Shown: positions 57,578-64,000 of the stretch, one piece after another | How positions within the stretch are numbered: position 1 is the first letter of the stretch | Layout: every line of letters begins with the position of its first letter | Assembly: GCF_022549215.1 (NCBI RefSeq) | Contig: NZ_JAKZFC010000001.1 | Coordinates: 868,001 to 932,000 of the forward strand | Length of the DNA stretch: 64,000 bases | Source: Solibacillus palustris | GTDB lineage: Bacteria > Bacillota > Bacilli > Bacillales_A > Planococcaceae | Reading direction: 5' to 3' | The notes under the pieces: model-generated | What the model was told of the DNA's origin: nothing | The model's input: the letters and a program-made list of their open reading frames with translations, nothing else | Database searches by the model: none | Program-made: the position numbers and the translations under genes

Positions 57578-58312
57578 ATGATTTTTGTATTTGATTTAGA
57601 TGGTACTATTTGTTTTCAGGGGGCACCGTTAGATAAGCAAATTGTGAACGCATTACATACGATTCAGGCGCAGGGGCATGAAATCATTTTTGCATCGGCA
57701 CGTCCGATTCGTGATATGTTGCCGGTGCTTCCAGAATCTCTACATCGTTGTCGCATGATTGGCAGTAATGGTGCATTTACATATGTTGATGGGCATATAG
57801 AAGTGGAATTTTTACAGTCGAATATTCAAAAGCAAATTATTGAGCTTGTTGAAAAGTATCAGTTAGCGTATTTAGCAGATAGTGATTGGGATTATGCGTA
57901 TACAGGAAGTGTCGATCACCCAATGTATAAAGGCATTGATAGTGCAAATAAGGCAACTAAACGCTCGATTTATGAGCTAGAAGGCTTTTCCAAGGTGTTA
58001 TTATTTGATCCGCCAACAAACGTTATGCAGCATGTAAAGACATGGCCAGTGACAACATTTGAATATACAGAAGAAGGAATTCTGGATATTTTTTCACTGC
58101 ATTTAAACAAAATTAAAGGGCTTGAACGTTTAGGTGTGTCACAATATATTGCATTTGGTAATGATATTAATGACCGTCTAATGTTTGAACAGGCACTTCA
58201 CAGTGTTTGTGTTGGCATGCATAGTGTTGGAGAAGTGGCGACCGAGCGAATAGCGGAAGCAGATGTGCATTTGAAAATTGTAGAGCTAGGTCAAATTTGG
58301 GGCAACCAATAG
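57578..58312 (+). CDS. Cof-type HAD phosphatase
   Basis: 244 residues of the Cof/IIB HAD subfamily that dephosphorylates sugar phosphates or flavin intermediates. Motifs FDLDGTICFQ at the start, ASARPIRDM, Lys in LNKIKGLERL and FGNDINDRLMFE near the end; a cap domain sits in between. Ribosome site GTGAGGTG is good. An acetyltransferase gene starts 10 bases later, so they share a transcript. Substrate unknown. Confidence 0.9.
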   Translation: MIFVFDLDGTICFQGAPLDKQIVNALHTIQAQGHEIIFASARPIRDMLPVLPESLHRCRMIGSNGAFTYVDGHIEVEFLQSNIQKQIIELVEKYQLAYLADSDWDYAYTGSVDHPMYKGIDSANKATKRSIYELEGFSKVLLFDPPTNVMQHVKTWPVTTFEYTEEGILDIFSLHLNKIKGLERLGVSQYIAFGNDINDRLMFEQALHSVCVGMHSVGEVATERIAEADVHLKIVELGQIWGNQ

Positions 58313-58322
58313 GGGTGGAACA

Positions 58323-58772
58323 ATGATTCGCCAAGTGTTTGAGAATAAGGAAGTATATATGGATTTACTGTTATTAGCAGATGAACAGGAAAGTATGATT
58401 GCTCGTTATTTAAAGCGCGGGGAGTTATTTGTTTTAGAGGATATACAAGTTGATGTAAAAGCGGTGTGTGTTGTAACTCATGAAGGAAATGGATTGTTTG
58501 AATTAAAAAATTTAGCGACGAAGCCTAACGAGCAGCGTAAAGGCTACGGCAAGCAAATGGTGGATTTTGTTTGTGAACATTTCAAAAAGCGTGGTCATAC
58601 AATGCAGGTTGGAACTGGAGATAGTCCGCTAACGATTCCCTTTTACGAGGCATGTGGGTTTATCAAGTCACACCAAATTGATAACTTTTTTATCGATCAC
58701 TACGATCATCCCATTTTTGAAGCAGGTCAGCAGCTTGTACATATGATTGTATTAACGAAAAAATTAAACTAA
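58323..58772 (+). CDS. GNAT-family N-acetyltransferase
   Basis: 149 residues with the acetyl-CoA-binding loop NEQRKGYGKQMVDFV and motif B FYEACGF. Acceptor unknown. It follows the Cof-type phosphatase by 10 bases. Ends at a terminator (TAGCTAC/GTAGCTA). Confidence 0.9.
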   Translation: MIRQVFENKEVYMDLLLLADEQESMIARYLKRGELFVLEDIQVDVKAVCVVTHEGNGLFELKNLATKPNEQRKGYGKQMVDFVCEHFKKRGHTMQVGTGDSPLTIPFYEACGFIKSHQIDNFFIDHYDHPIFEAGQQLVHMIVLTKKLN

Positions 58773-58774
58773 AA

Positions 58775-58815
58775 ATGTAGCTACCCCAAAAAAATATTGG
58801 TGTAGCTATTTTTTT
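58775..58815 (+). terminator. Terminator after the GNAT gene
   Basis: GTAGCTACC...TTGGTGTAGCTA stem with T run. Confidence 0.78.
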
Positions 58816-58897
58816 ATGGATAAATATATAAATTTTTCAGGTGCGAATTGTGTTTTTCTAACGGTTAAGCTAAACCGGTACTAAAACACTTTTAGAT

Positions 58898-59407
58898 TCA
58901 TTCAAACGGAGGTTGGAAAATTTTAGGTAAGGATGGTTTTGGTGTTCTTGGTTCACTTGGCTGTTGTGGTTGACGTGATCCCCGTTGCTGTCTAGGTGGT
59001 GGTTCTACAGGAGCGACAATCGTTGAAGATTCTAGTATATCTGGGGAACTTTTGAAACCTCGGTACATTCTCCATAGTGCTGGAAGATTTTTAAGCATTG
59101 GCGTTGCTTGTTGGATATAAGGTGTAAATTTTTGCGCATTTTCAAATAGGCTATTGGCACCTGATAAAAAACCTTCCAAGCGAGGTGCTCCAGCAGCAGT
59201 GTTTGCTACCGGCATCTGTGGCGGCGTCGGAGGCATAGAGTTCATGGGCATAGAGTTCATGGGCATAGAGTTCATGGGCATAGTATTCATAGGCATGCGC
59301 GTATTCATAGGCATGTTCGTCATATACGGTGCATACATCGGAAAGCGTGGGGTAACGGGCATTTGCGGCATCATTCCCCCGGGAGGCATGTAAAATGGTC
59401 GTCGCAT
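58898..59407 (-). CDS. yqfQ: YqfQ/VrrA-like proline-methionine-rich protein
   Basis: 169 residues from the ATG at 59407 after GAAGGAGC; longer frames toward 59446 lack a ribosome site. The N-terminal third is low complexity (RRPFYMPPGGMMPQMP) and includes MPMNS/MPMNT repeats. Next comes a conserved hydrophobic helix region (FLSGANSLFENAQKFTPYIQ, ending NLPALWRMYRG), then a Pro/Gln/Arg-rich tail. Position next to cshB and the repeats match YqfQ and VrrA of Bacillus. Function unknown, probably a spore or surface-associated protein. Confidence 0.83.
   Translation of the reverse strand: MRRPFYMPPGGMMPQMPVTPRFPMYAPYMTNMPMNTRMPMNTMPMNSMPMNSMPMNSMPPTPPQMPVANTAAGAPRLEGFLSGANSLFENAQKFTPYIQQATPMLKNLPALWRMYRGFKSSPDILESSTIVAPVEPPPRQQRGSRQPQQPSEPRTPKPSLPKIFQPPFE
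59232..59309 (-). repeat. Tandem repeat (VNTR) inside yqfQ
   Basis: Three identical 15-base units (GGCATAGAGTTCATG on the plus strand, 59232-59276), one variant unit (59277-59291) and an 18-base unit (59292-59309). They encode MPMNS and MPMNT pentapeptides on the minus strand. Whole units keep the frame, so copy number can change freely. Confidence 0.93.
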
Positions 59408-59566
59408 AATGAGCTCCTTCCTCAATTTCGTCATGAAATGTTGCATTTCTTTTGAAATTTTGTCTTAACTGTTTGACGGCAGTTCTATTTATCGTTATGA
59501 TATGCAGATGGTCACTAAAATGTACGAAACATGGTACAATAGGACAGATGTAAGGAGGTACGAAAA

Positions 59567-60874
59567 ATGTCAAAATATACTGATTATCAATTCAAGCCAT
59601 TTTTGCAGGACGCCATTGCAAAACTTGGATTTACAGAGCCGACACCTATCCAAAAAGAGATGATTCCACTCGTATTAAAAGGTAAGAGTGCAATTGGACA
59701 AGCGCATACAGGTACAGGGAAGACACATAGTTTTTTATTACCCATCGTACAGCGTATTGTAGAAAACAAACAAGAAGTACAAGCGGTGATTACTTCACCA
59801 ACTCGCGAATTAGCGCAACAAATTTTTGATGCGTTAAACCAATTAGTAGAAGGTACAGATATTTCTACTAAGCTATTTATTGGTGGTACGGATAAGCAAC
59901 GTACAATCGATCGTTTAAAGACACAACCTCAAATTGTTGTAGGTACGCCAGGTCGTATTAAAGACTTAGTAAAAGAAAACGCGCTTTTAGTACACACAGC
60001 GCCGATCTTAGTAGTCGATGAGGCAGATTTAGCATTCGATATGGGCTTCATTGAAGAAATTGATGGCTTTGCTTCTCACATGCCTGAAAAATTAGAGATG
60101 TTCGTGTTCTCAGCAACAATTCCAGAAAAATTAAAGCCGTTCTTAAAGAAATACATGGATTCACCAGTTCATATTCATATGAACGACAAACGCCCTGTTG
60201 CAGAAGGTATTGATTTTGTATTAGTACCTGTGCGTTCAAAATCACGGAATTCTCGTTTAATGGAAGTTATTAAAGGGATTAACCCATTCTTAGCGGTTAT
60301 TTTCTGTAACACACGTAAAACAGCGGAACATGTTGCTGGCTATTTAGCAGAGCAAGGGATTCGCGCGGGTCAAATTCACGGGGATCTTTCTCCACGTGAT
60401 CGTAAAAAAATGATGAAGCAAATTCGTGATTTAGAATTCCAATACATCGTAGCGACAGACTTAGCTGCACGTGGTATTGATATTCAAGGAATTTCACACG
60501 TGATTAACTATGAAATTCCAGAAGATTTAGAGTTTTTCATTCACCGTGTAGGTCGTACTGCACGTGCTGGTTCGAAAGGTACTGCGATTACGTTATTCCA
60601 ACCAGAAGATGAAGATGCATTAGTACGCGTAGAAAAAATGGGTATTCCTTTTGTTCAAAAAGACGTAAAAAATGGTGAATGGACAGAATTAAAAGACCGT
60701 CACCAACGTGCTAGCCGTAAAGGTGAGCGCCAAGAAGACGAAATTGATACAAAAGCTAAATCAATGGTTCGTAAGCCAAAGAAAGTAAAACCAGGCTACA
60801 AACGTAATATGCGTTGGGAAATGGACAAAATCAAGAAACGCGAACGTCGTATTAAACGTCGTACAAATAAATAA
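59567..60874 (+). CDS. cshB: DEAD-box RNA helicase CshB
   Basis: ATP-dependent RNA helicase for cold adaptation and RNA turnover. 435 residues: Q motif GFTEPTPIQKEMIP, Walker A AHTGTGKT, PTRELAQQ, DEAD-box as DEAD in VVDEADLAFDMG, SAT in FVFSATIP, VATDLAARGIDIQG and HRVGRTARAG, then a basic tail (KKVKPGYKRNMRWEMDKIKK). Starts after AAGGAGG. Convergent from yqfQ and followed by nfo, as in Bacillus. Confidence 0.96.
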   Translation: MSKYTDYQFKPFLQDAIAKLGFTEPTPIQKEMIPLVLKGKSAIGQAHTGTGKTHSFLLPIVQRIVENKQEVQAVITSPTRELAQQIFDALNQLVEGTDISTKLFIGGTDKQRTIDRLKTQPQIVVGTPGRIKDLVKENALLVHTAPILVVDEADLAFDMGFIEEIDGFASHMPEKLEMFVFSATIPEKLKPFLKKYMDSPVHIHMNDKRPVAEGIDFVLVPVRSKSRNSRLMEVIKGINPFLAVIFCNTRKTAEHVAGYLAEQGIRAGQIHGDLSPRDRKKMMKQIRDLEFQYIVATDLAARGIDIQGISHVINYEIPEDLEFFIHRVGRTARAGSKGTAITLFQPEDEDALVRVEKMGIPFVQKDVKNGEWTELKDRHQRASRKGERQEDEIDTKAKSMVRKPKKVKPGYKRNMRWEMDKIKKRERRIKRRTNK

Positions 60875-60884
60875 AATTGCGAAT

Positions 60885-60915
60885 ACGGCTGCTTAGAAAA
60901 CTCTATGCAGCCGAT
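60885..60915 (+). terminator. Hairpin between cshB and nfo
   Basis: CGGCTGC / GCAGCCG stem without a good T run; may only partly end transcription. Placed after the cshB stop. Confidence 0.4.
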
Positions 60916-60939
60916 TTATTCGTTTAGGAGGAAAAAAGG

Positions 60940-61827
60940 ATGTTATTAGGATCACACGTTTCGATGAGCGGTAAAAAAATGCTGCTTGGCTCAAGTGAAG
61001 AGGCACTAAGTTACGGTGCCAATACATTTATGATTTACACAGGCGCACCTCAAAATACGCGTCGTAAACCAATCGAAGAATTAAACATTATGAAGGGCCT
61101 ACTGCATATGCAAGAAAACGGTATGTCAAATATCGTTGTACATGCACCTTATATTATCAATTTAGGAAACACAACAAAGCCTGAAACATTTGAGCTTGGT
61201 GTTAACTTCCTACAAGAAGAAATCAAACGTACGGCGGCACTTGAAGCTACGCAAATCGTTTTACATCCAGGTGCTCATGTGGGTGCAGGTGTTGATGCAG
61301 GGATAGCTAAAATTGTCGAAGGTTTAAATGAAGTATTATCGCAAGATTACCCAGTTCAAATTGCACTAGAAACTATGGCAGGGAAAGGTACTGAAATTGG
61401 TCGTAACTTTGAAGAACTAGCACGAATTATTGATGGCGTGACTAATAATGAACGACTTTCGATTTGTATGGATACTTGCCACATTCATGATGGTGGATAT
61501 GATATCGTCAACGATTTTGATGGCGTGTTAAATGAATTCGATAAAACAATCGGCTTAGATCGTTTGAAAGTATTACACATTAACGACTCGAAAAATGTGC
61601 GTGGTGCGGCGAAGGACCGTCACGAAAACATTGGCTTTGGTGAAATTGGCTTTGACACATTAAAATATATCGTACATCACCCACAGTTAATGCACTTACC
61701 GAAAATTTTAGAAACGCCATTTGTAGGTAGTGATGCGAAAAACAAATTAGCGCCGTACAAACATGAAATCGCCATGCTACGTGATGGAGAATTTCGTCCA
61801 GAGCTAATCGATCAAATGCGCGGATAA
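60940..61827 (+). CDS. nfo: Endonuclease IV (AP endonuclease Nfo)
   Basis: Zinc-dependent apurinic/apyrimidinic endonuclease of base excision repair. 295 residues in a TIM barrel. Metal ligands in [50 protein letters not shown] and [11 protein letters not shown]. Ribosome site AGGAGGAA precedes the ATG. It follows cshB with a spacer of 65 bases. Confidence 0.97.
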   Translation: MLLGSHVSMSGKKMLLGSSEEALSYGANTFMIYTGAPQNTRRKPIEELNIMKGLLHMQENGMSNIVVHAPYIINLGNTTKPETFELGVNFLQEEIKRTAALEATQIVLHPGAHVGAGVDAGIAKIVEGLNEVLSQDYPVQIALETMAGKGTEIGRNFEELARIIDGVTNNERLSICMDTCHIHDGGYDIVNDFDGVLNEFDKTIGLDRLKVLHINDSKNVRGAAKDRHENIGFGEIGFDTLKYIVHHPQLMHLPKILETPFVGSDAKNKLAPYKHEIAMLRDGEFRPELIDQMRG

Positions 61828-61831
61828 TTTG

Positions 61832-61876
61832 AAAAAACACCTTTTGCACTAATTTAACGCAAAAGGTGTTTTTTTA
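61832..61876 (+). terminator. Terminator after nfo
   Basis: AAAAAACACCTTTTGC / GCAAAAGGTGTTTTTTT stem. Confidence 0.92.
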
Positions 61877-61941
61877 CTTTTCATAACTAAGTTTTTGATA
61901 TAATTAATTGTATATGAAAAATATTAGAGTGGGGGCAATTT

Positions 61942-63360
61942 ATGAAGAAAGTAATTCAGCTGATGGTACTTAGTATTTTGTTTTTAGCATTACCATTGCA
62001 AAGCTTTGCATCAATTAATAGTGCAGTGATTTCAAATTTAGGTTCAGGAGATGCTGCGGTGACAATTCGTGATATTGATACAGGGAAGATTGTTTATTCA
62101 CATAACGGAAATAAATTAATGCGCCCTGCTTCGAATATGAAGCTCGTATCTGGTGCGGCTGCATTAGGTATTTTGGGTGAGGATTATCGCTTTACAACTG
62201 ACCTTTATATTGATGGTAAAATTCAAAATAACGTACTCAACGGCAATGTATACATAAAAGGCAGTGGCGATCCTACATTAACGAAGGCAGATTTTATTGA
62301 GTTTGTATATATATTAAAACAAAAAGGCATTCGTAAAATAAACGGTAATTTAGTAGGGGATGATAAGGCTTTTTCGGGTAGTACATTACCAGTTGGAGTT
62401 GAGAAGGTTGATGAATCGTATTATTTCGGTGCAAGAACTTCAGCAATTACCATGTCGCAAAATGAAGATTTTGATGCAAGTACAGTCATTATTAATGCAA
62501 CTCCAGGCAATATTGGGGCAAAGCCAAGCTATACAATTCAACCGAATTTAAGTGGTTTGGTCATTTCAAATCAAGCGAGAACCGTGAAGAATGGTCAGAA
62601 AAACACCTTAAAGATTGAACGAGTTTACAATTCAAACAAAGTCATCATTTCGGGTGATTTACCAAAAGGTAGTAGTAAGAAGGAATGGGTTACATTACAA
62701 GATCCATCTGTGAACACAATGCAAGCAATAAAATTAGTTATGCAAGGATCAGGGATTACATTTAGTTCAAATTCAAAAATTGTATTAGCACCAGTAAAAG
62801 ATGATGCGAGATTATTGTACACAAACAAATCAAAGCCATTAGCAACGATATTCCCTGCTTTTATGAAGCTAAGCAATAATAGCATTGCCGATATTTTAGT
62901 GAAAACAATGGGAAGACAAGAATTGGAAGAAGGAAGTACAACAGCAGGTACAAAAGTGTTAAAATCATATAGTCAATCCATTGGTTTGGCAGTAGATAAC
63001 TGGCGCTTTGTAGATGGATCTGGTTTGGCTAATTCAAATCGAGTAACGTCAGACGGTTTATCGCAGTTATTATTTGCCGTGCAGCAAGAGCCGTATTTTA
63101 ACACGTACTTTAACTCGCTTCCAGTAGCGGGGAATAGTGAGCGTATGGTGGGTGGTACATTGCGAAAACGGTTAACGGCAACAAATTTACAAAATCGTAT
63201 TTTTGCAAAGACGGGCTATATTCCTAATGTCTACACATTATCAGGTTATATTAAGGGGAATAGTGGTAAGCAATATATTTTCTCTATTCTTTTAGAAAAT
63301 AAAGCGAATGGAATAACGTACATTGATCGTACAGTGACGGAGCTTGTAAAAAATTTATAA
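61942..63360 (+). CDS. D-alanyl-D-alanine carboxypeptidase/endopeptidase, PBP4 (S13) family
   Basis: Penicillin-binding protein that trims D-Ala from peptidoglycan stem peptides; relative of DacB of Escherichia coli and DacC of Bacillus. 472 residues: signal peptide (VIQLMVLSILFLALPLQSFA), catalytic SxxK in PASNMKLVSG, SNN in LSNNSIADIL, and KTG in FAKTGYIP, with an inserted domain between the first two. Ribosome site GTGGGGG. Ahead of pcp with 15 bases between. Confidence 0.92.
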   Translation: MKKVIQLMVLSILFLALPLQSFASINSAVISNLGSGDAAVTIRDIDTGKIVYSHNGNKLMRPASNMKLVSGAAALGILGEDYRFTTDLYIDGKIQNNVLNGNVYIKGSGDPTLTKADFIEFVYILKQKGIRKINGNLVGDDKAFSGSTLPVGVEKVDESYYFGARTSAITMSQNEDFDASTVIINATPGNIGAKPSYTIQPNLSGLVISNQARTVKNGQKNTLKIERVYNSNKVIISGDLPKGSSKKEWVTLQDPSVNTMQAIKLVMQGSGITFSSNSKIVLAPVKDDARLLYTNKSKPLATIFPAFMKLSNNSIADILVKTMGRQELEEGSTTAGTKVLKSYSQSIGLAVDNWRFVDGSGLANSNRVTSDGLSQLLFAVQQEPYFNTYFNSLPVAGNSERMVGGTLRKRLTATNLQNRIFAKTGYIPNVYTLSGYIKGNSGKQYIFSILLENKANGITYIDRTVTELVKNL

Positions 63361-63375
63361 GGTAGGTAATAAGTT

Positions 63376-63987
63376 ATGCAGAAGCTTTTATTAACTGGAT
63401 TTGAACCATTTCTGTCGAATCCAATTAATCCAACAAAGGATATTGTAGAGGGACTAAATGGCAAAGTTTTTGGGGAATATGAAGTGATTGGCAGCGTGCT
63501 ATCGGTTGACTTTAAACAAGCACCACAACAGTTTTTAGCTTTGATAAAGGAAGTAAAGCCGACCATCATTGTTTCATTAGGCTTAGCAGCAGGCAACACA
63601 CGCATAATGCCTGAGCGTGTCGCAATTAATGTCAAGGATGGCGAGAAGGATAATAGTGGTGTTGCATTTGTAGATGCACCAATTCATGAAGATGGAGACG
63701 CTGCTTATTTTTCAACATTGCCAATCCGTAATATCGTCAATCGTTTAAATGAAGCAGGCTACCCAGCAGCTATTTCTAACTCTGCTGGTACGTACTTATG
63801 TAATAATATCATGTATGAAGGATTAAATTATGCAAAATCTCATTGTGATGTGCAGGCAACGGGCTTTATTCATATTCCTGCTTCGTTTGAATTAGCCATA
63901 CAAAATGGACGAATTGCAGGTTGGTCACAGGTGGATTTACAAGCTGCAATCGAACTAGCAATAACAGAATGCATCGCAAAAGATTAA
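63376..63987 (+). CDS. pcp: Pyroglutamyl-peptidase I
   Basis: Cysteine peptidase that removes N-terminal pyroglutamate from peptides. 203 residues with FEPFLSNPINP near the start, Glu region GLAAGNTRIMPERVAIN, catalytic Cys in AGTYLCNNIMYEGL and His in GFIHIPA. Normal length for the family. Weak ribosome site (AAGGTAGG). Likely co-transcribed with the PBP4-type gene. Confidence 0.97.
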   Translation: MQKLLLTGFEPFLSNPINPTKDIVEGLNGKVFGEYEVIGSVLSVDFKQAPQQFLALIKEVKPTIIVSLGLAAGNTRIMPERVAINVKDGEKDNSGVAFVDAPIHEDGDAAYFSTLPIRNIVNRLNEAGYPAAISNSAGTYLCNNIMYEGLNYAKSHCDVQATGFIHIPASFELAIQNGRIAGWSQVDLQAAIELAITECIAKD

Positions 63988-64000
63988 AAATTGTCATAAT

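Noticed and set aside
59232-59309. Short tandem repeats as a CRISPR array
   Set aside because: Units are 15 bases with no spacers and encode a peptide repeat in yqfQ.

Overview
The window is about 64 kb of low-GC Gram-positive chromosome from an endospore-former. The backbone order is the Bacillus-type dnaK-dnaJ-prmA-rsmE / mtaB / rpsU / nfeD-floA-yqfC-yqfD-phoH-pgpH-ybeY-dgkA-cdd-era / recO / glyS-ccpN-pdrP-dnaG-sigA / cccA-trmK-yqfO / ispH / yqfQ-cshB-nfo. The genes yqfC and yqfD point to sporulation. A single-chain class II glycyl-tRNA synthetase under a T-box, rather than glyQ plus glyS, together with the overall gene set, suggests the Planococcaceae (Solibacillus or Lysinibacillus-like). 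That placement is inference; no 16S gene is present.

Layout. 1-4.6 kb: the 3' part of the heat-shock operon (dnaK, dnaJ, prmA, rsmE). 4.67-16.75 kb: an eight-gene minus-strand operon inserted between rsmE and mtaB, which are neighbours in Bacillus. It is a Pel-type exopolysaccharide system (PelD, PelE, a PelA deacetylase, PelF, PelG) with no outer-membrane parts. It carries two fusions: a UDP-sugar epimerase joined to the c-di-GMP receptor PelD, and a CotH-type kinase domain joined to the flippase-like PelG. A VTC-like polyphosphate-polymerase-fold protein, a DUF4956 membrane protein and a secreted beta-helix protein complete it. 16.75-17.7 kb is decayed sequence. 17.7-31.4 kb: mtaB, a 36-codon membrane peptide, deoC, rpsU and the nfeD-to-era run. 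31.5-36.8 kb: accessory genes around recO (CapA-like protein, MBL-fold hydrolase, EcsC family, HAD phosphatase). 36.8-43.4 kb: T-box glyS and the divergent ccpN-pdrP plus dnaG-sigA. 43.8-50.3 kb: acyl-CoA dehydrogenase, cytochrome c-550, trmK, yqfO and a membrane fusion protein with a dihydroorotate-dehydrogenase-like head. 50.4-55.9 kb: a C4-dicarboxylate uptake and sensing locus (dctP, dctB / dctS, dctR) with a cre site. 55.9-64 kb: ispH, small enzymes, a vrrA-like repeat protein, cshB, nfo, a PBP4-type carboxypeptidase and pcp.

Points that stand out. (1) The Pel operon has its fused receptor-epimerase and flippase-kinase genes, and its PelD keeps an RxxD c-di-GMP site while losing GGDEF. 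(2) A family of intergenic three-hairpin repeats lies between genes throughout the window, with intact, truncated and composite copies; one composite can form a pseudoknot. (3) Two genes for exported proteins have complete signal peptides and well-placed ribosome sites only if translation starts at AUU. (4) A 602-residue protein joins a degenerate flavin-barrel head to a duplicated membrane domain with an AHDR motif in each half.

Working together: the Pel operon would make, partly deacetylate and export a cationic polysaccharide under c-di-GMP control. The dct locus senses and imports C4-dicarboxylates under CcpA control. The backbone supplies protein folding, translation quality control, replication initiation (DnaG), the housekeeping sigma factor, membrane-domain proteins, lipid recycling and isoprenoid synthesis. 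All functions are inferred from sequence recognised by eye; no database search was run.
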